From contig CABSDC010000008.1 in assembly GCA_902476295.1 (NCBI GenBank), positions 1 through 47,703 on the forward strand: DNA of 47,703 nucleotides. The letters run 5' to 3'. Below are positions 8,642 to 17,241 of this stretch, piece by piece. The notes under the pieces were generated by a model. It had not been told where the DNA came from. It ran no database searches and was given only the letters and a program-made list of their open reading frames with translations. Position 1 is the stretch's first letter. Each line of letters starts with the position of its first letter. The position numbers and the translations under genes were made by a program. Source of the DNA: SFTJ01 sp905210415 (GTDB lineage: Bacteria; Bacteroidota; Bacteroidia; Bacteroidales; Muribaculaceae).

Positions 8642-8649
8642 CAAATCTA
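8642..8649 (-). promoter_or_regulatory. -7 element (TAGATTTG) for the ytxH-holin-prmA unit
   Basis: The minus strand reads TAGATTTG, matching TAnnTTTG, 96 bp before the first ytxH start. The surrounding DNA (8650-8710) is extremely A/T-rich. The rest of the 232-bp gap between ytxH and tRNA-Glu shows no other feature. Confidence 0.45.
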
Positions 8650-8778
8650 TCAATATTTTTTAAAATAAAAAAATAATTTCATCTTTATTTTAAAATTATA
8701 TCATTATTCAACGTTTTTCACCGTATACACAAAAAAGCAGCCACAATTGCTTGCGACTGCCATAACCTGGTTTTCCTG

Positions 8779-8851
8779 TAGTGAATCCGGGAATCGAACC
8801 CGGGTCTCCACCGTGAGAGGGTGGCGTGCTAGGCCACTACACTAAATCACC
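8779..8851 (-). tRNA. tRNA-Glu (anticodon CTC)
   Basis: On the minus strand a full cloverleaf can be drawn. The anticodon arm is CCACC-CTCTCAC-GGTGG with anticodon CTC (8817-8815), reading GAG. The T arm is CCGGG-TTCGATT-CCCGG and the D arm is AGTGTAGTGG-type. The acceptor stem GGTGATT/ATTCACT has one G-U and one U-U mismatch. CCA is not encoded. Its own promoter lies 13 bp upstream. Confidence 0.93.
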
Positions 8852-8863
8852 ATTTCCGTATTG

Positions 8864-8894
8864 CAAAGTTACGCTTTTTTCATCATTCTCGCAA
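8864..8894 (-). promoter_or_regulatory. Promoter of tRNA-Glu (TAACTTTG, -33 TTG)
   Basis: On the minus strand TTG (8894-8892), a 20-bp spacer and TAACTTTG (8871-8864) place the start of transcription a few bases before the tRNA. It overlaps the repeated 20-bp motif at 8888-8907. Confidence 0.6.
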
Positions 8895-8907
8895 TAGCTT
8901 ACTATTA
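8888..8907 (+). repeat. Intergenic 20-bp motif, copy 1
   Basis: CTCGCAATAGCTTACTATTA; 19 of 20 bases are identical to the reverse complement of 30820-30839. Its centre is a near-palindrome (AATAG..CTATT). It lies between the divergent tRNA-Glu and HAD promoters, inside a larger inverted repeat (TTCTCGCA 8886-8893 with TGCGAGAA 8912-8919). Confidence 0.55.
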
Positions 8908-8964
8908 AAAATGCGAGAAAAAATTGCACAAAAAGTCATATTTCGCACACTACCACTACCTTAC

Positions 8965-8995
8965 TTGCGCAAAAAGACATTTTATATTACTTTTG
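8965..8995 (+). promoter_or_regulatory. Promoter of the HAD hydrolase gene (TTG, 20 bp, TACTTTTG)
   Basis: TTG at 8965-8967, a 20-bp spacer and TACTTTTG at 8988-8995 match the Bacteroidota consensus. The leader is about 33 nt to the ATG at 9035. This position also argues against the longer frame open to 8924. Confidence 0.6.
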
Positions 8996-9034
8996 CAAAC
9001 ACAATATATTATACACATCTATTTGGCAAGAAAC

Positions 9035-9676
9035 ATGACACAAAAACTTCCTAAAGGGGCTCTTTTTGACCTCGACGGCGTATTAATCGATACTGAAAAC
9101 CAATACTCGGTATTTTGGGGCAACATAGGCAGAGAATACAATGTAGGATACAACGACTTTGCCGAACGAATCAAAGGCACCAATCTCACATCAATCCTCA
9201 ATACATATTTCCCCGACAAAGCAACTCAAGCAGAAATCGTTAACCGGCTCAACGATTTTCAGGACAATATGTCATATGATTTACTTCCTGGTGTAGAAGA
9301 ATTTATAGCTAATCTTGAAAGTAACGGTATAACTATGTGCATTGTCACCAGCAGCGATGACAAAAAGATGGAAACACTGCTCACCAAGCAACCATTCTTA
9401 ACAAAGCACTTTACGAATATCATTACAGGAGACGACGTAACAAACAGCAAACCGCATCCGGAGTGTTTCTTAAAAGGCGCCAACTTGCTAGACTGCGACA
9501 TAACGGATTGCTACGTTTTCGAAGACTCTATCAATGGCATCAAAGCAGGCCTGGCTTCTGGGGCCAAAGTGATTGCTCTTAGCACCACGGTGTCACCAGA
9601 TGTCATCAAAAAATACAACCATATCGTAATTCCAAGTTTTGAAGGAGTCACCATACAGCATCTCTCTACCCTATAG
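9035..9676 (+). CDS. HAD superfamily IA phosphatase / beta-phosphoglucomutase-like
   Basis: A 213-residue hydrolase or phosphomutase of HAD subfamily IA. Motif I is LFDLDGVLIDTE (nucleophile in the first D of DLDG), motif II VTSSDDK, the motif III Lys is in NSKPHPECF, and motif IV is VFEDSINGIKAG. A helical cap lies between motif I and motif II. The subgroup includes beta-phosphoglucomutases and sugar-phosphate phosphatases; the substrate cannot be told. The frame extends upstream to 8924, but the promoter at 8988-8995 lies inside that extension, so the ATG at 9035 is preferred. It is monocistronic, ending at a strong terminator shared with convergent dnaA. Confidence 0.88.
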   Translation: MTQKLPKGALFDLDGVLIDTENQYSVFWGNIGREYNVGYNDFAERIKGTNLTSILNTYFPDKATQAEIVNRLNDFQDNMSYDLLPGVEEFIANLESNGITMCIVTSSDDKKMETLLTKQPFLTKHFTNIITGDDVTNSKPHPECFLKGANLLDCDITDCYVFEDSINGIKAGLASGAKVIALSTTVSPDVIKKYNHIVIPSFEGVTIQHLSTL

Positions 9677-9688
9677 ACCCACATAATG

Positions 9689-9737
9689 ATTCGCGGCTGG
9701 AAAAAACGCTGTCTTTCCAGCCGCGAATTTCTATTTT
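9689..9737. terminator. Terminator between HAD gene and dnaA
   Basis: A perfect 14-bp G/C-rich stem, 9689-9702 with 9715-9728 (ATTCGCGGCTGGAA and its complement), with a 12-base loop. A U-rich stretch TTCTATTTTTT follows on the plus strand. It lies between convergent genes and may serve both. Confidence 0.8.
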
Positions 9738-9749
9738 TTGATTATCACC

Positions 9750-11129
9750 CTATTTTTTCAACTCATTCTGTATCTGCTCTACATCTTCTTGCAATTTCTT
9801 ATCCACAGAAATACGTTCCCTCACAGTTCTGCAAGAGTGCAATACTGTAGCATGGTCTCTCGACAATCTAACACCGATGTTAGTTGACGACAACGATGTG
9901 AGTTCCTTCGCAAGATACATCACCATCTGGCGTGCGTCTGATATCTCGCGTTTTCTGGTCTTACCATACACTGCATCTGTATTCACATTATAGAAACCGC
10001 ACACGGTTTCTACAATCATCTCAAATGTGATTTGCTTCTTTGAAGTCTTCACAGCATTCGAAATCACCGAACTTGCCAAGTCGATAGTGATGTCAGAGTT
10101 GAGCACAGTAGAATATGCAAGCAACGATGTCATGATACCCTCAAGCTCTCTCACACTATCCGTCACATTAGATGCTATATAATCGAGCACGTCGCAAGAA
10201 ATGCTCAAACCATCTTGCAAAGCACGCATATTTAGCACGTCTCTACGCAATGAATAGTCTGGCTTTGATATCTCCACTGTCACACCCCATTTAAAGCGCG
10301 ACACAAGACGTGGCACGAAGCCATCCATATCGGCAGGACGACAGTCGCTCGACATAATTATCTGTTTGCCGTGCTGCTGCAAATGATTAAAGATATAGTA
10401 GAAGGTATTCTGCGTACCAACCTTACCAGCAAACTCTTGGATATCATCAAGAATGAGCAAATCAATGCTTTGATAGAAGTTGATAAAGTCGTTGGTTTTG
10501 TTGTTTCTTACAGCTGTTGTATACTGGCTTTCAAACACGCGCGCAGTTACATACAGAACTCGCAAATTAGGATTGATCTCCTTTGCTTTCAAGCCTATAG
10601 CCTGCACCAAGTGCGTCTTACCCACACCAGTGGTTCCAAACAAAAACATTGGGTTGAACGTCTTGCATTGTGGATTGGCAGCGATTGCCAGACCGATACT
10701 CATCGCCAACTTATTACTCATACTGCCACAATAGTTTTCAAATGTGTTATATGAGTTCAGTTGCGGATCAATATCCGGAACCTGTTCTGTAATAAATGGA
10801 TTCTTGGCCGCATTCTTTGGTTGCTTCAGCGTGATTGACGCATCTTTGCTCTTATCCTTTGCACTGTCGCTCCCCGACAAATCATAGCGATAAAAGACAT
10901 TCACATCATATTTAAACACACGCTTGAGTGTTTTCTTGAGCAAATCACAGAATTGCTCCTCAATGCGCTCAACAAAGAACAGCGATGGAACCTCAAGATA
11001 GAGTCCGTCCTTATTGAAATCAAAAGCAACTATCGGTGAAAACCAGGCATTATACTGATCATCACTCAAATTGTCTTTGATTATCTCAAGACACTTATTC
11101 CATAATAATATTCCCTGTTCTTTATCCAT
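9750..11129 (-). CDS. dnaA: Chromosomal replication initiator protein DnaA
   Basis: Binds DnaA boxes at the origin and opens the duplex. Domain I is about 1-85, a variable linker follows (about 86-125, Ser/Asp/Lys-rich), then the AAA+ module with Walker A FGTTGVGKT (about 164-172) and Walker B LLILDD (about 224-229). The C-terminal DNA-binding domain has the signature SRDHATVLHSCRTVRE at about 425-440; the family usually has G-R-D-H-T-T-V, so Ser and Ala are mild variants. Length 459 is normal. It is monocistronic: the mce operon upstream ends at a terminator (11416-11466), and the 363-bp gap before it is A/T-rich. Confidence 0.97.
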   Translation of the reverse strand: MDKEQGILLWNKCLEIIKDNLSDDQYNAWFSPIVAFDFNKDGLYLEVPSLFFVERIEEQFCDLLKKTLKRVFKYDVNVFYRYDLSGSDSAKDKSKDASITLKQPKNAAKNPFITEQVPDIDPQLNSYNTFENYCGSMSNKLAMSIGLAIAANPQCKTFNPMFLFGTTGVGKTHLVQAIGLKAKEINPNLRVLYVTARVFESQYTTAVRNNKTNDFINFYQSIDLLILDDIQEFAGKVGTQNTFYYIFNHLQQHGKQIIMSSDCRPADMDGFVPRLVSRFKWGVTVEISKPDYSLRRDVLNMRALQDGLSISCDVLDYIASNVTDSVRELEGIMTSLLAYSTVLNSDITIDLASSVISNAVKTSKKQITFEMIVETVCGFYNVNTDAVYGKTRKREISDARQMVMYLAKELTSLSSTNIGVRLSRDHATVLHSCRTVRERISVDKKLQEDVEQIQNELKK

Positions 11130-11415
11130 TAATTTCTATTACTGATTTAGGCTATTCCCTTTTTGGGGACTACAAAATTTGCCAAAAAATTTCAATAAAA
11201 AAAATGAAACTTTTTCTTGCTTTTTATATTTTTATTATAACACCTTTGATTCTCAACACTTTACCCCAACAGAGTTAAACCTCACACTTAATCAGCAAGT
11301 AAGTTGTGTTATAACGGATTGTATATAAAGTATTTATCACAGGGTTATTAAACAATAAATGCAAACAAAGCAAAGCTAAGTTTATCGATAGTAGGCATAA
11401 TGTAAAGCACATTAT
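11130..11415. other. A/T-rich intergenic region upstream of dnaA; no convincing oriC
   Basis: This stretch must carry the dnaA promoter, but no clean TAnnTTTG element is visible near the gene. There is a long A/T-rich run (11190-11240) and isolated sequences only loosely like DnaA boxes (e.g. TTTATCACA around 11332). I see no cluster of TTATCCACA-type boxes, so I do not call an origin. Confidence 0.4.
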
Positions 11416-11466
11416 TAAAAAAATCAATCGAGGCCTTATTTAAAAACGTTTCAAATAAGGCTTCGA
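11416..11466 (-). terminator. Terminator of the ileS-mce supra-operon
   Basis: On the minus strand a 14-bp stem (11466-11453 with 11441-11428, one G-U pair) with an 11-base loop is followed by TTGATTTTTTTAA. It lies just after the mce stop and insulates dnaA. Confidence 0.8.
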
Positions 11467-11492
11467 CAATCGTTATTTTTTCTGTATTCTAT

Positions 11493-12392
11493 TTAGAAAA
11501 CCTTAAATGTTACATATCGTTTTGGGTTCTTCTGCATATCAGTGAGCAATGTATCAAGACTCGCAATTGCTTTATCAAGATGATTATACAGCGATGGGTC
11601 GTTCATCAGCAAACCGAGTGAAGAATTTTTGTTATTCAGATTATCCGACAATTGCTTGAGATTTGCCATTGTTGCATTAGCATTTTCCACCGTTGCCTCA
11701 AGTGGCATATTATTGAGTTTTGCCGAAAGGCTATTGATATTTTCAGAAGTAGCATTAAGGTTTGATGTTATGCCGTTAACATTATTCATTATGCCAGGCA
11801 CCTGATTATTCATCATCTTTCTCAATTCGTTTGAACTTGCCCGCAAGTCTGCAGTAATGCCATCAAGACGACCAACTGAATTGTTCAAAGCCGGATTTGC
11901 CAAAATTGTATTAATGTTTGTGAGTATGGAATCAATTTTTGGCAAGAGATTATTTACGCCTGGCATCAACTGGCCGCTGATTGCATCCATCAAACCAGGC
12001 AAATTGCCCGCAGGAATCTCATCTCCCACATTGTAATATTCCGAAGCGTTAGACAAGGTAAGCACCAATTGTGCAGTGCCAAGCATATCCACAGAAACCT
12101 TTATATTAGACTTCTTTGGAATACGCAAATCTTTATTCATGCTCAAGAGAACCGAGATATCATTCTTTTCATAATCATAGTTGATTTCTCTCACCTGACC
12201 AACTTGAAAGCCATTGATCACAACTGGAGCTGATACAGCAAGACCATCAACCTTCTCAAATTTCGCATAGTAAAAATTGGCAGGCTTAAACAAATTGATA
12301 CCCTTCAGGTATTCTATACCAAAAAACAAGATGCACAATCCGATAATTACCGTTACCGCAATTAATGATTCTCTTGTGAAAAATTTCTTCAT
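11493..12392 (-). CDS. MlaD/MCE-family lipid-transport protein
   Basis: A 299-residue inner-membrane-anchored periplasmic protein of the MCE family, the substrate-binding part of ABC phospholipid transporters. A single N-terminal transmembrane helix (about 9-28) is followed by the MCE domain (about 35-115, with V-V-I-N-G-F-Q-V-G-Q-V and G-T-A-Q-L-V-L). A long Asn/Ser-rich helical tail with repeating N-N-V-N-G-I-type units (about 150-290) fits the tube-forming C-terminal helices of this family. The permease (MlaE) and ATPase (MlaF) are not in the window. It is the last gene of the operon, 24 bp after the amidase. Confidence 0.9.
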   Translation of the reverse strand: MKKFFTRESLIAVTVIIGLCILFFGIEYLKGINLFKPANFYYAKFEKVDGLAVSAPVVINGFQVGQVREINYDYEKNDISVLLSMNKDLRIPKKSNIKVSVDMLGTAQLVLTLSNASEYYNVGDEIPAGNLPGLMDAISGQLMPGVNNLLPKIDSILTNINTILANPALNNSVGRLDGITADLRASSNELRKMMNNQVPGIMNNVNGITSNLNATSENINSLSAKLNNMPLEATVENANATMANLKQLSDNLNNKNSSLGLLMNDPSLYNHLDKAIASLDTLLTDMQKNPKRYVTFKVF

Positions 12393-12415
12393 ATCTATAT
12401 TGTTTTTTATTTTTT

Positions 12416-13585
12416 CTACTTTACTCGTTTGCCATTTACAAACTCCACAACAAATGCTTGAGGGAATTTCTTTCGCATTTTCTTTTGCAAAGATAATGCA
12501 TCTTTTTTATCTGAGACAGAGCCACAAGTGTATTTATAAACCCCGTTTTCGTAATAATAGTTAACGTCATCCAAATTCCTGAGTTGGCTGCTGTTGCTTT
12601 TCAACTTCTTCGGAGACGTAAAAATCTGTACTCTGTATTCAATCGCATCCTTATCAGGCTTCACAACTTCTTCGGCCCGCCCTACTTGACTTTCGCCATC
12701 CTGTGTGGATGTTTCATACAATTCATCATCGCTCACATTGCGCTTATTCTTCTTCCGTTTAGATTTTTCCGTTGCATTCTTATCCGTTCCAGAGTAATAG
12801 CTCTTGTAATACGATTTAAACGCATTGAATATCGATTTCGCGAGTCGTTCCTGACCGTCATTCGACGAGAGGAATTTTTCCACTGTGGGATTACAGATAA
12901 AATCCAGTTCCACCAGCACTGCCGGCATCGACGTCTTAGCGAGCACCCAAAATCCAGCTTGTCGCACACCATTGTTTTTACGATCTGCAACGCGCACAAA
13001 CTCTCGCTGCACCCTGCTTGCGAAATCTACACTTTGTTCCACGTGCTTGCTCTGATTGATTTCAAAGATTATATACGACTCTGTTGAGTTGGGGTCAAAT
13101 CCTTGATAAGTGGTTGAGTAGTCTTTTTCAAGTTTAATCACCGAGTTCTCGCGTTTTGCCACTGCTAAGTTGTCTTCTGTCTTATGCATACCCAGCGTGT
13201 ATGTTGCAGCTCCGCTCACTGTGGTTCTATTTCTCGACGATTTATCAACCGAGTTTGTGTGAATCGAGATAAAAAGGTTTCCATCGGCCTTATTTGCGAT
13301 ATTAGCACGTTGCTGCAATGAGATAAATCGGTCAGTGCTGCGCGTATACACCACTTTCACCCCATTCATCTTGTCATCTATAAGTTTTCCCAACTTTAGC
13401 GCAACATTCAGATTTATGGTCTTTTCATTGGTGGTAACGCCCAATGCGCCATAGTCTCCTCCACCATGCCCAGCATCAATCACCACGACAAATTGTTTTC
13501 CCGAAACATTTATCGACATGAACAGGCATACGAGAGCCACAACACATCTCACCTTTTTTAATATTCCAATAAATTCACTCATCAC
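12416..13585 (-). CDS. Periplasmic N-acetylmuramoyl-L-alanine amidase with SPOR-like tail
   Basis: A zinc amidase that cuts the lactyl bond between the glycan and the stem peptide, used in daughter-cell separation. Signal peptide at about 10-30 (CVVALVCLFMSINVSG). The Amidase_3 domain spans about 32-265: IDAGHGGGDYGA (zinc His), EKTINLNVALKL (zinc Glu), LFISIHTNS (zinc His) and PAVLVELDFICN (catalytic Glu). A basic Lys-rich linker (about 270-295) leads to a C-terminal domain (about 315-389) resembling a divergent SPOR peptidoglycan-binding fold (YRVQIFTSPKK). Starts at 13585 or 13582 are equivalent. It is 12 bp from lysA in the same operon. Confidence 0.93.
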   Translation of the reverse strand: MMSEFIGILKKVRCVVALVCLFMSINVSGKQFVVVIDAGHGGGDYGALGVTTNEKTINLNVALKLGKLIDDKMNGVKVVYTRSTDRFISLQQRANIANKADGNLFISIHTNSVDKSSRNRTTVSGAATYTLGMHKTEDNLAVAKRENSVIKLEKDYSTTYQGFDPNSTESYIIFEINQSKHVEQSVDFASRVQREFVRVADRKNNGVRQAGFWVLAKTSMPAVLVELDFICNPTVEKFLSSNDGQERLAKSIFNAFKSYYKSYYSGTDKNATEKSKRKKNKRNVSDDELYETSTQDGESQVGRAEEVVKPDKDAIEYRVQIFTSPKKLKSNSSQLRNLDDVNYYYENGVYKYTCGSVSDKKDALSLQKKMRKKFPQAFVVEFVNGKRVK

Positions 13586-13597
13586 ATTGTCATTATA

Positions 13598-14743
13598 TTA
13601 TTCCGACATCACCGAGGGCGCAAACGGACGCAGATTGTAGTGCGAAGCCATTATTTCGCCATACGCTCCAGCCGAACGGATTGCGAGCAAATCTCCTCGT
13701 TGTGTAGTCAGCATCTCTATATTCATATCAAATGTGTCAGCCGATTCGCATATCGGTCCCACAACATCATATTTTTCCATATCCGAAGATTCGCTGGTGA
13801 TATTTTGAATCTTATGATGTGCCTGATATAATGCAGGACGAATCAAGTCTGACATACCAGCGTCAACAATCGCAAACTTTTTTGTCACTGATTGCTTCAC
13901 ATAAGTCACCTTTGTAATCAGCGAACCGCATTGTGCCATTATCGACCGGCCCAATTCGAAATGCACCTTCTGATCATCTCTTATCTTCAAGTTGTTTTTA
14001 AACACATCGAAGAAAATCTTGAAATCAGCAATGCCATTTGCATCAGGATTGGCATAATCCACGCCAAGTCCGCCACCGACATTAATGATTTCAAATCTCA
14101 CGCCTTTTTTCTCAAATTCATCCTGCAAGCCATTCACAGTATTGCAAAGCATCTTGTATGGCTTAAAGTCGGTCAACTGCGAACCGATATGAAAATGCAG
14201 ACCCTTCAAGCAAATCGCTTCAAGGCTCTGTGCCACATCCACAATGTGCGGCAATAATTCAAGATTAATGCCGAATTTATTATCGCTCAATCCGGTAGTA
14301 ATATACTTATGCGTATGGGCATCAATATTAGGATTCACACGGATTGCCACATTTGCCACAACACCTTTGGCTGCAGCCAACTCGTTGATCACGCGCAGTT
14401 CAGGCTCTGACTCCACATTAAAGCATGCTATACCCTTATCAAGCGCATAGTTAATTTCCACGTCGGTCTTTCCCACTCCAGCAAAAACGATATCAGTTGG
14501 CGCGAAACCGGCTTTGATAGCCGCTTCCACTTCCCATCCGCTCACGCAGTCAGCACCAAGCCCTGCCGACTTCACCACTTCAAGCAAGCGACCATTTGCA
14601 TTTGCCTTCACAGCATAATGCACCATAAATGGCTCGCCACAAGTCTGAGTCCTCAACTCTTCAAGTGTTGCCCTTAGCAGTTCTATATCGTAGTAATAAA
14701 AAGGGGTATTATATTTTGTAAATTCTTTTATTGGAAAAATCAT
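13598..14743 (-). CDS. lysA: Diaminopimelate decarboxylase
   Basis: PLP enzyme converting meso-diaminopimelate to lysine, the last step of lysine synthesis. It is a fold-III alanine-racemase-like enzyme of 381 residues. The PLP Lys is in VHYAVKANAN (K47). HFHIGSQLTDF and NVGGGLGVDY bind phosphate and substrate. The second-subunit Cys lies in GPICESADTF, and the C-terminal GAYGEIMASHYN is typical. There is no aspartokinase fusion. It lies between ftsE (41 bp) and the amidase (12 bp), so diaminopimelate/lysine flux and peptidoglycan splitting are on one transcript. Confidence 0.95.
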   Translation of the reverse strand: MIFPIKEFTKYNTPFYYYDIELLRATLEELRTQTCGEPFMVHYAVKANANGRLLEVVKSAGLGADCVSGWEVEAAIKAGFAPTDIVFAGVGKTDVEINYALDKGIACFNVESEPELRVINELAAAKGVVANVAIRVNPNIDAHTHKYITTGLSDNKFGINLELLPHIVDVAQSLEAICLKGLHFHIGSQLTDFKPYKMLCNTVNGLQDEFEKKGVRFEIINVGGGLGVDYANPDANGIADFKIFFDVFKNNLKIRDDQKVHFELGRSIMAQCGSLITKVTYVKQSVTKKFAIVDAGMSDLIRPALYQAHHKIQNITSESSDMEKYDVVGPICESADTFDMNIEMLTTQRGDLLAIRSAGAYGEIMASHYNLRPFAPSVMSE

Positions 14744-14784
14744 CTTTCGTTTTCTCTATTTCAAATTAAATATGAGAGAAACCA

Positions 14785-15468
14785 TTAAATATTATCAATG
14801 TTCTCTTCTGGGCAAAGGCCCTTATCATGACAACGCATAATGCGCGCAGGATATTGCTTCACCAACTGTATGTTGTGTGTTGCCATAATCACCGCCGTGC
14901 CTTGATGCGAAATGTCTTGCAACAGCGAGAGTATCTGAGCGCTCGTCTCGGGGTCAAGGTTTCCCGTAGGCTCGTCGGCGAGTATCAAATCGGGATGATT
15001 GAGCAAAGCTCGTGCTATCACAATGCGTTGCTGTTCACCACCCGACAATTGGTGGGGCATTTTGTATGACTTCGTGGTCATACCCACTTGCTGCAATGCT
15101 TCTTCTATACGCTCATCTATATCTTGCTTATTCTTCCAACCTGTGGCACGAAGCACAAAGAGAAGATTGTCATACACGCTTCGGTCAGTTAGCAACTGAA
15201 AATCTTGAAACACGATGCCTATGCTACGGCGCAACATAGGTATCTGCTTCTTCTTTATGTCGGGCAATTCAAAATCCAAGATTCGAGCTTCGCCATTTGA
15301 CACGGGTATTTCCGCATACATTGATTTCAGAAGGCTACTTTTTCCACTGCCCACCTTTCCTATCAAATAAGCAAACTCTCCTTTCTCAAGCGAGAATGTG
15401 ACATTTTTCAGCACAATGAGTTCCTTACGATAAATCTCGACATTCTTATATTCTACAACCTTTGACAT
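14785..15468 (-). CDS. ftsE: Cell-division ABC ATPase FtsE
   Basis: ATPase of the FtsEX complex, which activates periplasmic peptidoglycan hydrolases at the septum. Walker A is IGKVGSGKSS (about 35-45), the Q-loop VFQDFQLL, the ABC signature LSGGEQQR (about 141-148), Walker B LILADEPTGNLD and the H-loop MATHN. Length (227) fits FtsE. A LolD-like ATPase is the main alternative, but the compact length and the context (amidase and lysA on the same transcript) favour FtsE. The permease FtsX is absent from the window; the pair is often split in Bacteroidota. It lies 61 bp after the DUF4296 gene. Confidence 0.87.
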   Translation of the reverse strand: MSKVVEYKNVEIYRKELIVLKNVTFSLEKGEFAYLIGKVGSGKSSLLKSMYAEIPVSNGEARILDFELPDIKKKQIPMLRRSIGIVFQDFQLLTDRSVYDNLLFVLRATGWKNKQDIDERIEEALQQVGMTTKSYKMPHQLSGGEQQRIVIARALLNHPDLILADEPTGNLDPETSAQILSLLQDISHQGTAVIMATHNIQLVKQYPARIMRCHDKGLCPEENIDNI

Positions 15469-15529
15469 ATTATAATAGATTTTCCGTTGTCATATATTCT
15501 CTTTGCACAAATCACAACCTCTCAAAAGC

Positions 15530-16558
15530 CTATTTTCTCTTTTTATGTTTTGGTGGCAACTGCTTTACTCCTGCCATTTTCGGTTCAGAAAGTCTTTGTT
15601 GACGTCTTGCCAATTCACTATTTTGGGCACTTCCATCATCAACCATAACCACCACGCCCTGACTTAGTATCTCCTCAGGATCAACCTTAATGACAGGTCT
15701 CGGCTTCCCATCACTACCGGAGCTTTTACCACCACTGTCAGTTTCGTTTCTGTCAAGCACCTTCTGCACGTTGATGATATCATACGACGACCTGTCAAGG
15801 TGCACACGAAGCAGCATTATGCTGTCGACATAACTAACCGTATGCTGTGAGCGCACATTAAACTTGATATAGCCAAACACACGCTTTACCTTCTTCAAAG
15901 AGTCGGTTTGAAGCGCAAACTCATTCCAACCTTCTTTAAATGCCACACGTTCCACGAATGTCGTTGAACCGTCGATATACTCAGCACCGACAAACGCATT
16001 CACTCCCGACATACCATTAAGCGACTTCAACTGCAACAAATACTTGTCGCCAAGCGAGGTTTCTTGGTTGGCACGGAAATCAAATGGCATTACACTATGC
16101 CCAAGATTCGAAGTGAGCACAAGTTGTCTACCAGCAGTCCACAAGTCGGCGGTGTCACCAAAGTCTTTGTAGCTTCTACCTGCCTTGTGCCTACGCGATG
16201 TAGCTACCACCTTGCCGGCTTTTACGTCCAAATCTTTACGCTCATCTTCCAAGCGCTTTATCACCTTGTCATAAACTTCGGTGTATACCGCCATATTTTT
16301 TGAATACCATACCATCGAGGTATCAAATTTTTCTGCCGTCACATGGTGCTTCATAAACACCGACTGCTTTAGCAACATCTTCGCACTATCCGAGCCATAA
16401 TGCTCCGGATCAAGATTAATAAGTGATTCCGCTTGATGTATATCAACCAGCAAATCCACCATATCATGCTCTCCTATGACATGGCGAGGCGCTTTGTCAC
16501 ACGATACCATCAATGCAACAAGCACACCTAAAGCTATTCGTTGAATAAATCTATACAT
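15530..16558 (-). CDS. DUF4296 lipoprotein
   Basis: A 342-residue outer-membrane or periplasmic lipoprotein of unknown function. The signal peptide ends in a lipobox (LVALMVSC, about 13-20). The DUF4296 helical domain (about 30-110) starts with the characteristic MVDLLVDIHQAESLI. The rest is a beta-rich region and a low-complexity C-terminal tail rich in Lys, Arg and Pro. The frame is open to a GTG at 16573, which overlaps the lspA stop; the ATG at 16558 gives a cleaner signal peptide and was chosen. Coupling to lspA, which processes lipoproteins, is suggestive but may only reflect operon structure. Confidence 0.85.
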   Translation of the reverse strand: MYRFIQRIALGVLVALMVSCDKAPRHVIGEHDMVDLLVDIHQAESLINLDPEHYGSDSAKMLLKQSVFMKHHVTAEKFDTSMVWYSKNMAVYTEVYDKVIKRLEDERKDLDVKAGKVVATSRRHKAGRSYKDFGDTADLWTAGRQLVLTSNLGHSVMPFDFRANQETSLGDKYLLQLKSLNGMSGVNAFVGAEYIDGSTTFVERVAFKEGWNEFALQTDSLKKVKRVFGYIKFNVRSQHTVSYVDSIMLLRVHLDRSSYDIINVQKVLDRNETDSGGKSSGSDGKPRPVIKVDPEEILSQGVVVMVDDGSAQNSELARRQQRLSEPKMAGVKQLPPKHKKRK

Positions 16559-16569
16559 CTTTTCAAAAA

Positions 16570-17229
16570 TCACTTTCCCTGCGAATCCTCATTTTCCTCA
16601 CCTTTGCCCTGCTTTTCCTCAAAAGCTAAAGCAAGACTCTTTGAGTAGAACAATATCAACACTGCAGTACCTACTGTCAACGCAGCATCTGCAATATTAA
16701 AAATAGGCTGGAAGAAAACGAAATGCTCTCCACCCAGCACTGGCAGCCACGATGGCCAATCCCATTCTACCAGCGGGAAATATAGCATATCCACAACTCT
16801 ACCATTAAACAATGTGCCATAGCATCCTGCTTCAGGAAAAAGCGTTGCGGTCTGTAAAAAACCTGGATTATCGAATATCAATCCATAGCTCACACAATCT
16901 ATCACATTGCCTAATGCACCGGCGGTGATAAGTGCTACGCACACCATATATCCAGTCTTAACATCGGTGCGCTTTGACAACTTTAAAATATAGTAGCAGA
17001 AAAGAGCCACCGCGATTATCCTGAACCAAGTGAGAATCAATTTGCTGCCAAATTCCATACCGAATGCCATTCCGTTGTTCTCAATAAAACGCAGGATAAA
17101 CCAATCGGTTATACGATACTCTTCACCATAGAAAAAATGAGTCTTAACCCATATCTTCATAGCTTGGTCTATCAGGACAACAGCAGCAATAATCAGTGCC
17201 GCTAACTTACCTTTTTTCACCTTCATCAA
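16570..17229 (-). CDS. lspA: Lipoprotein signal peptidase (signal peptidase II)
   Basis: Inner-membrane aspartyl protease that removes prolipoprotein signal peptides. Four hydrophobic segments are at about 8-25, 62-82, 92-112 and 176-200. The catalytic Asp pair is in FNGRVVDMLYF (D147) and FNIADAAL (D181); the GNVID motif (107-111) is also present. At 219 residues it is longer than proteobacterial LspA because of a roughly 25-residue insertion before the first catalytic Asp and an acidic, charged tail (EEKQGKGEENEDSQGK). It lies 42 bp after the dksA-like gene and overlaps or abuts the DUF4296 gene. Confidence 0.95.
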   Translation of the reverse strand: MMKVKKGKLAALIIAAVVLIDQAMKIWVKTHFFYGEEYRITDWFILRFIENNGMAFGMEFGSKLILTWFRIIAVALFCYYILKLSKRTDVKTGYMVCVALITAGALGNVIDCVSYGLIFDNPGFLQTATLFPEAGCYGTLFNGRVVDMLYFPLVEWDWPSWLPVLGGEHFVFFQPIFNIADAALTVGTAVLILFYSKSLALAFEEKQGKGEENEDSQGK

Positions 17230-17241
17230 AAAATTATAAAT

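Noticed and set aside
11130..11492. oriC next to dnaA
   Set aside because: The region is A/T-rich, but there is no cluster of DnaA boxes; only single weak look-alikes are seen. A strand-skew calculation on the whole genome would decide.
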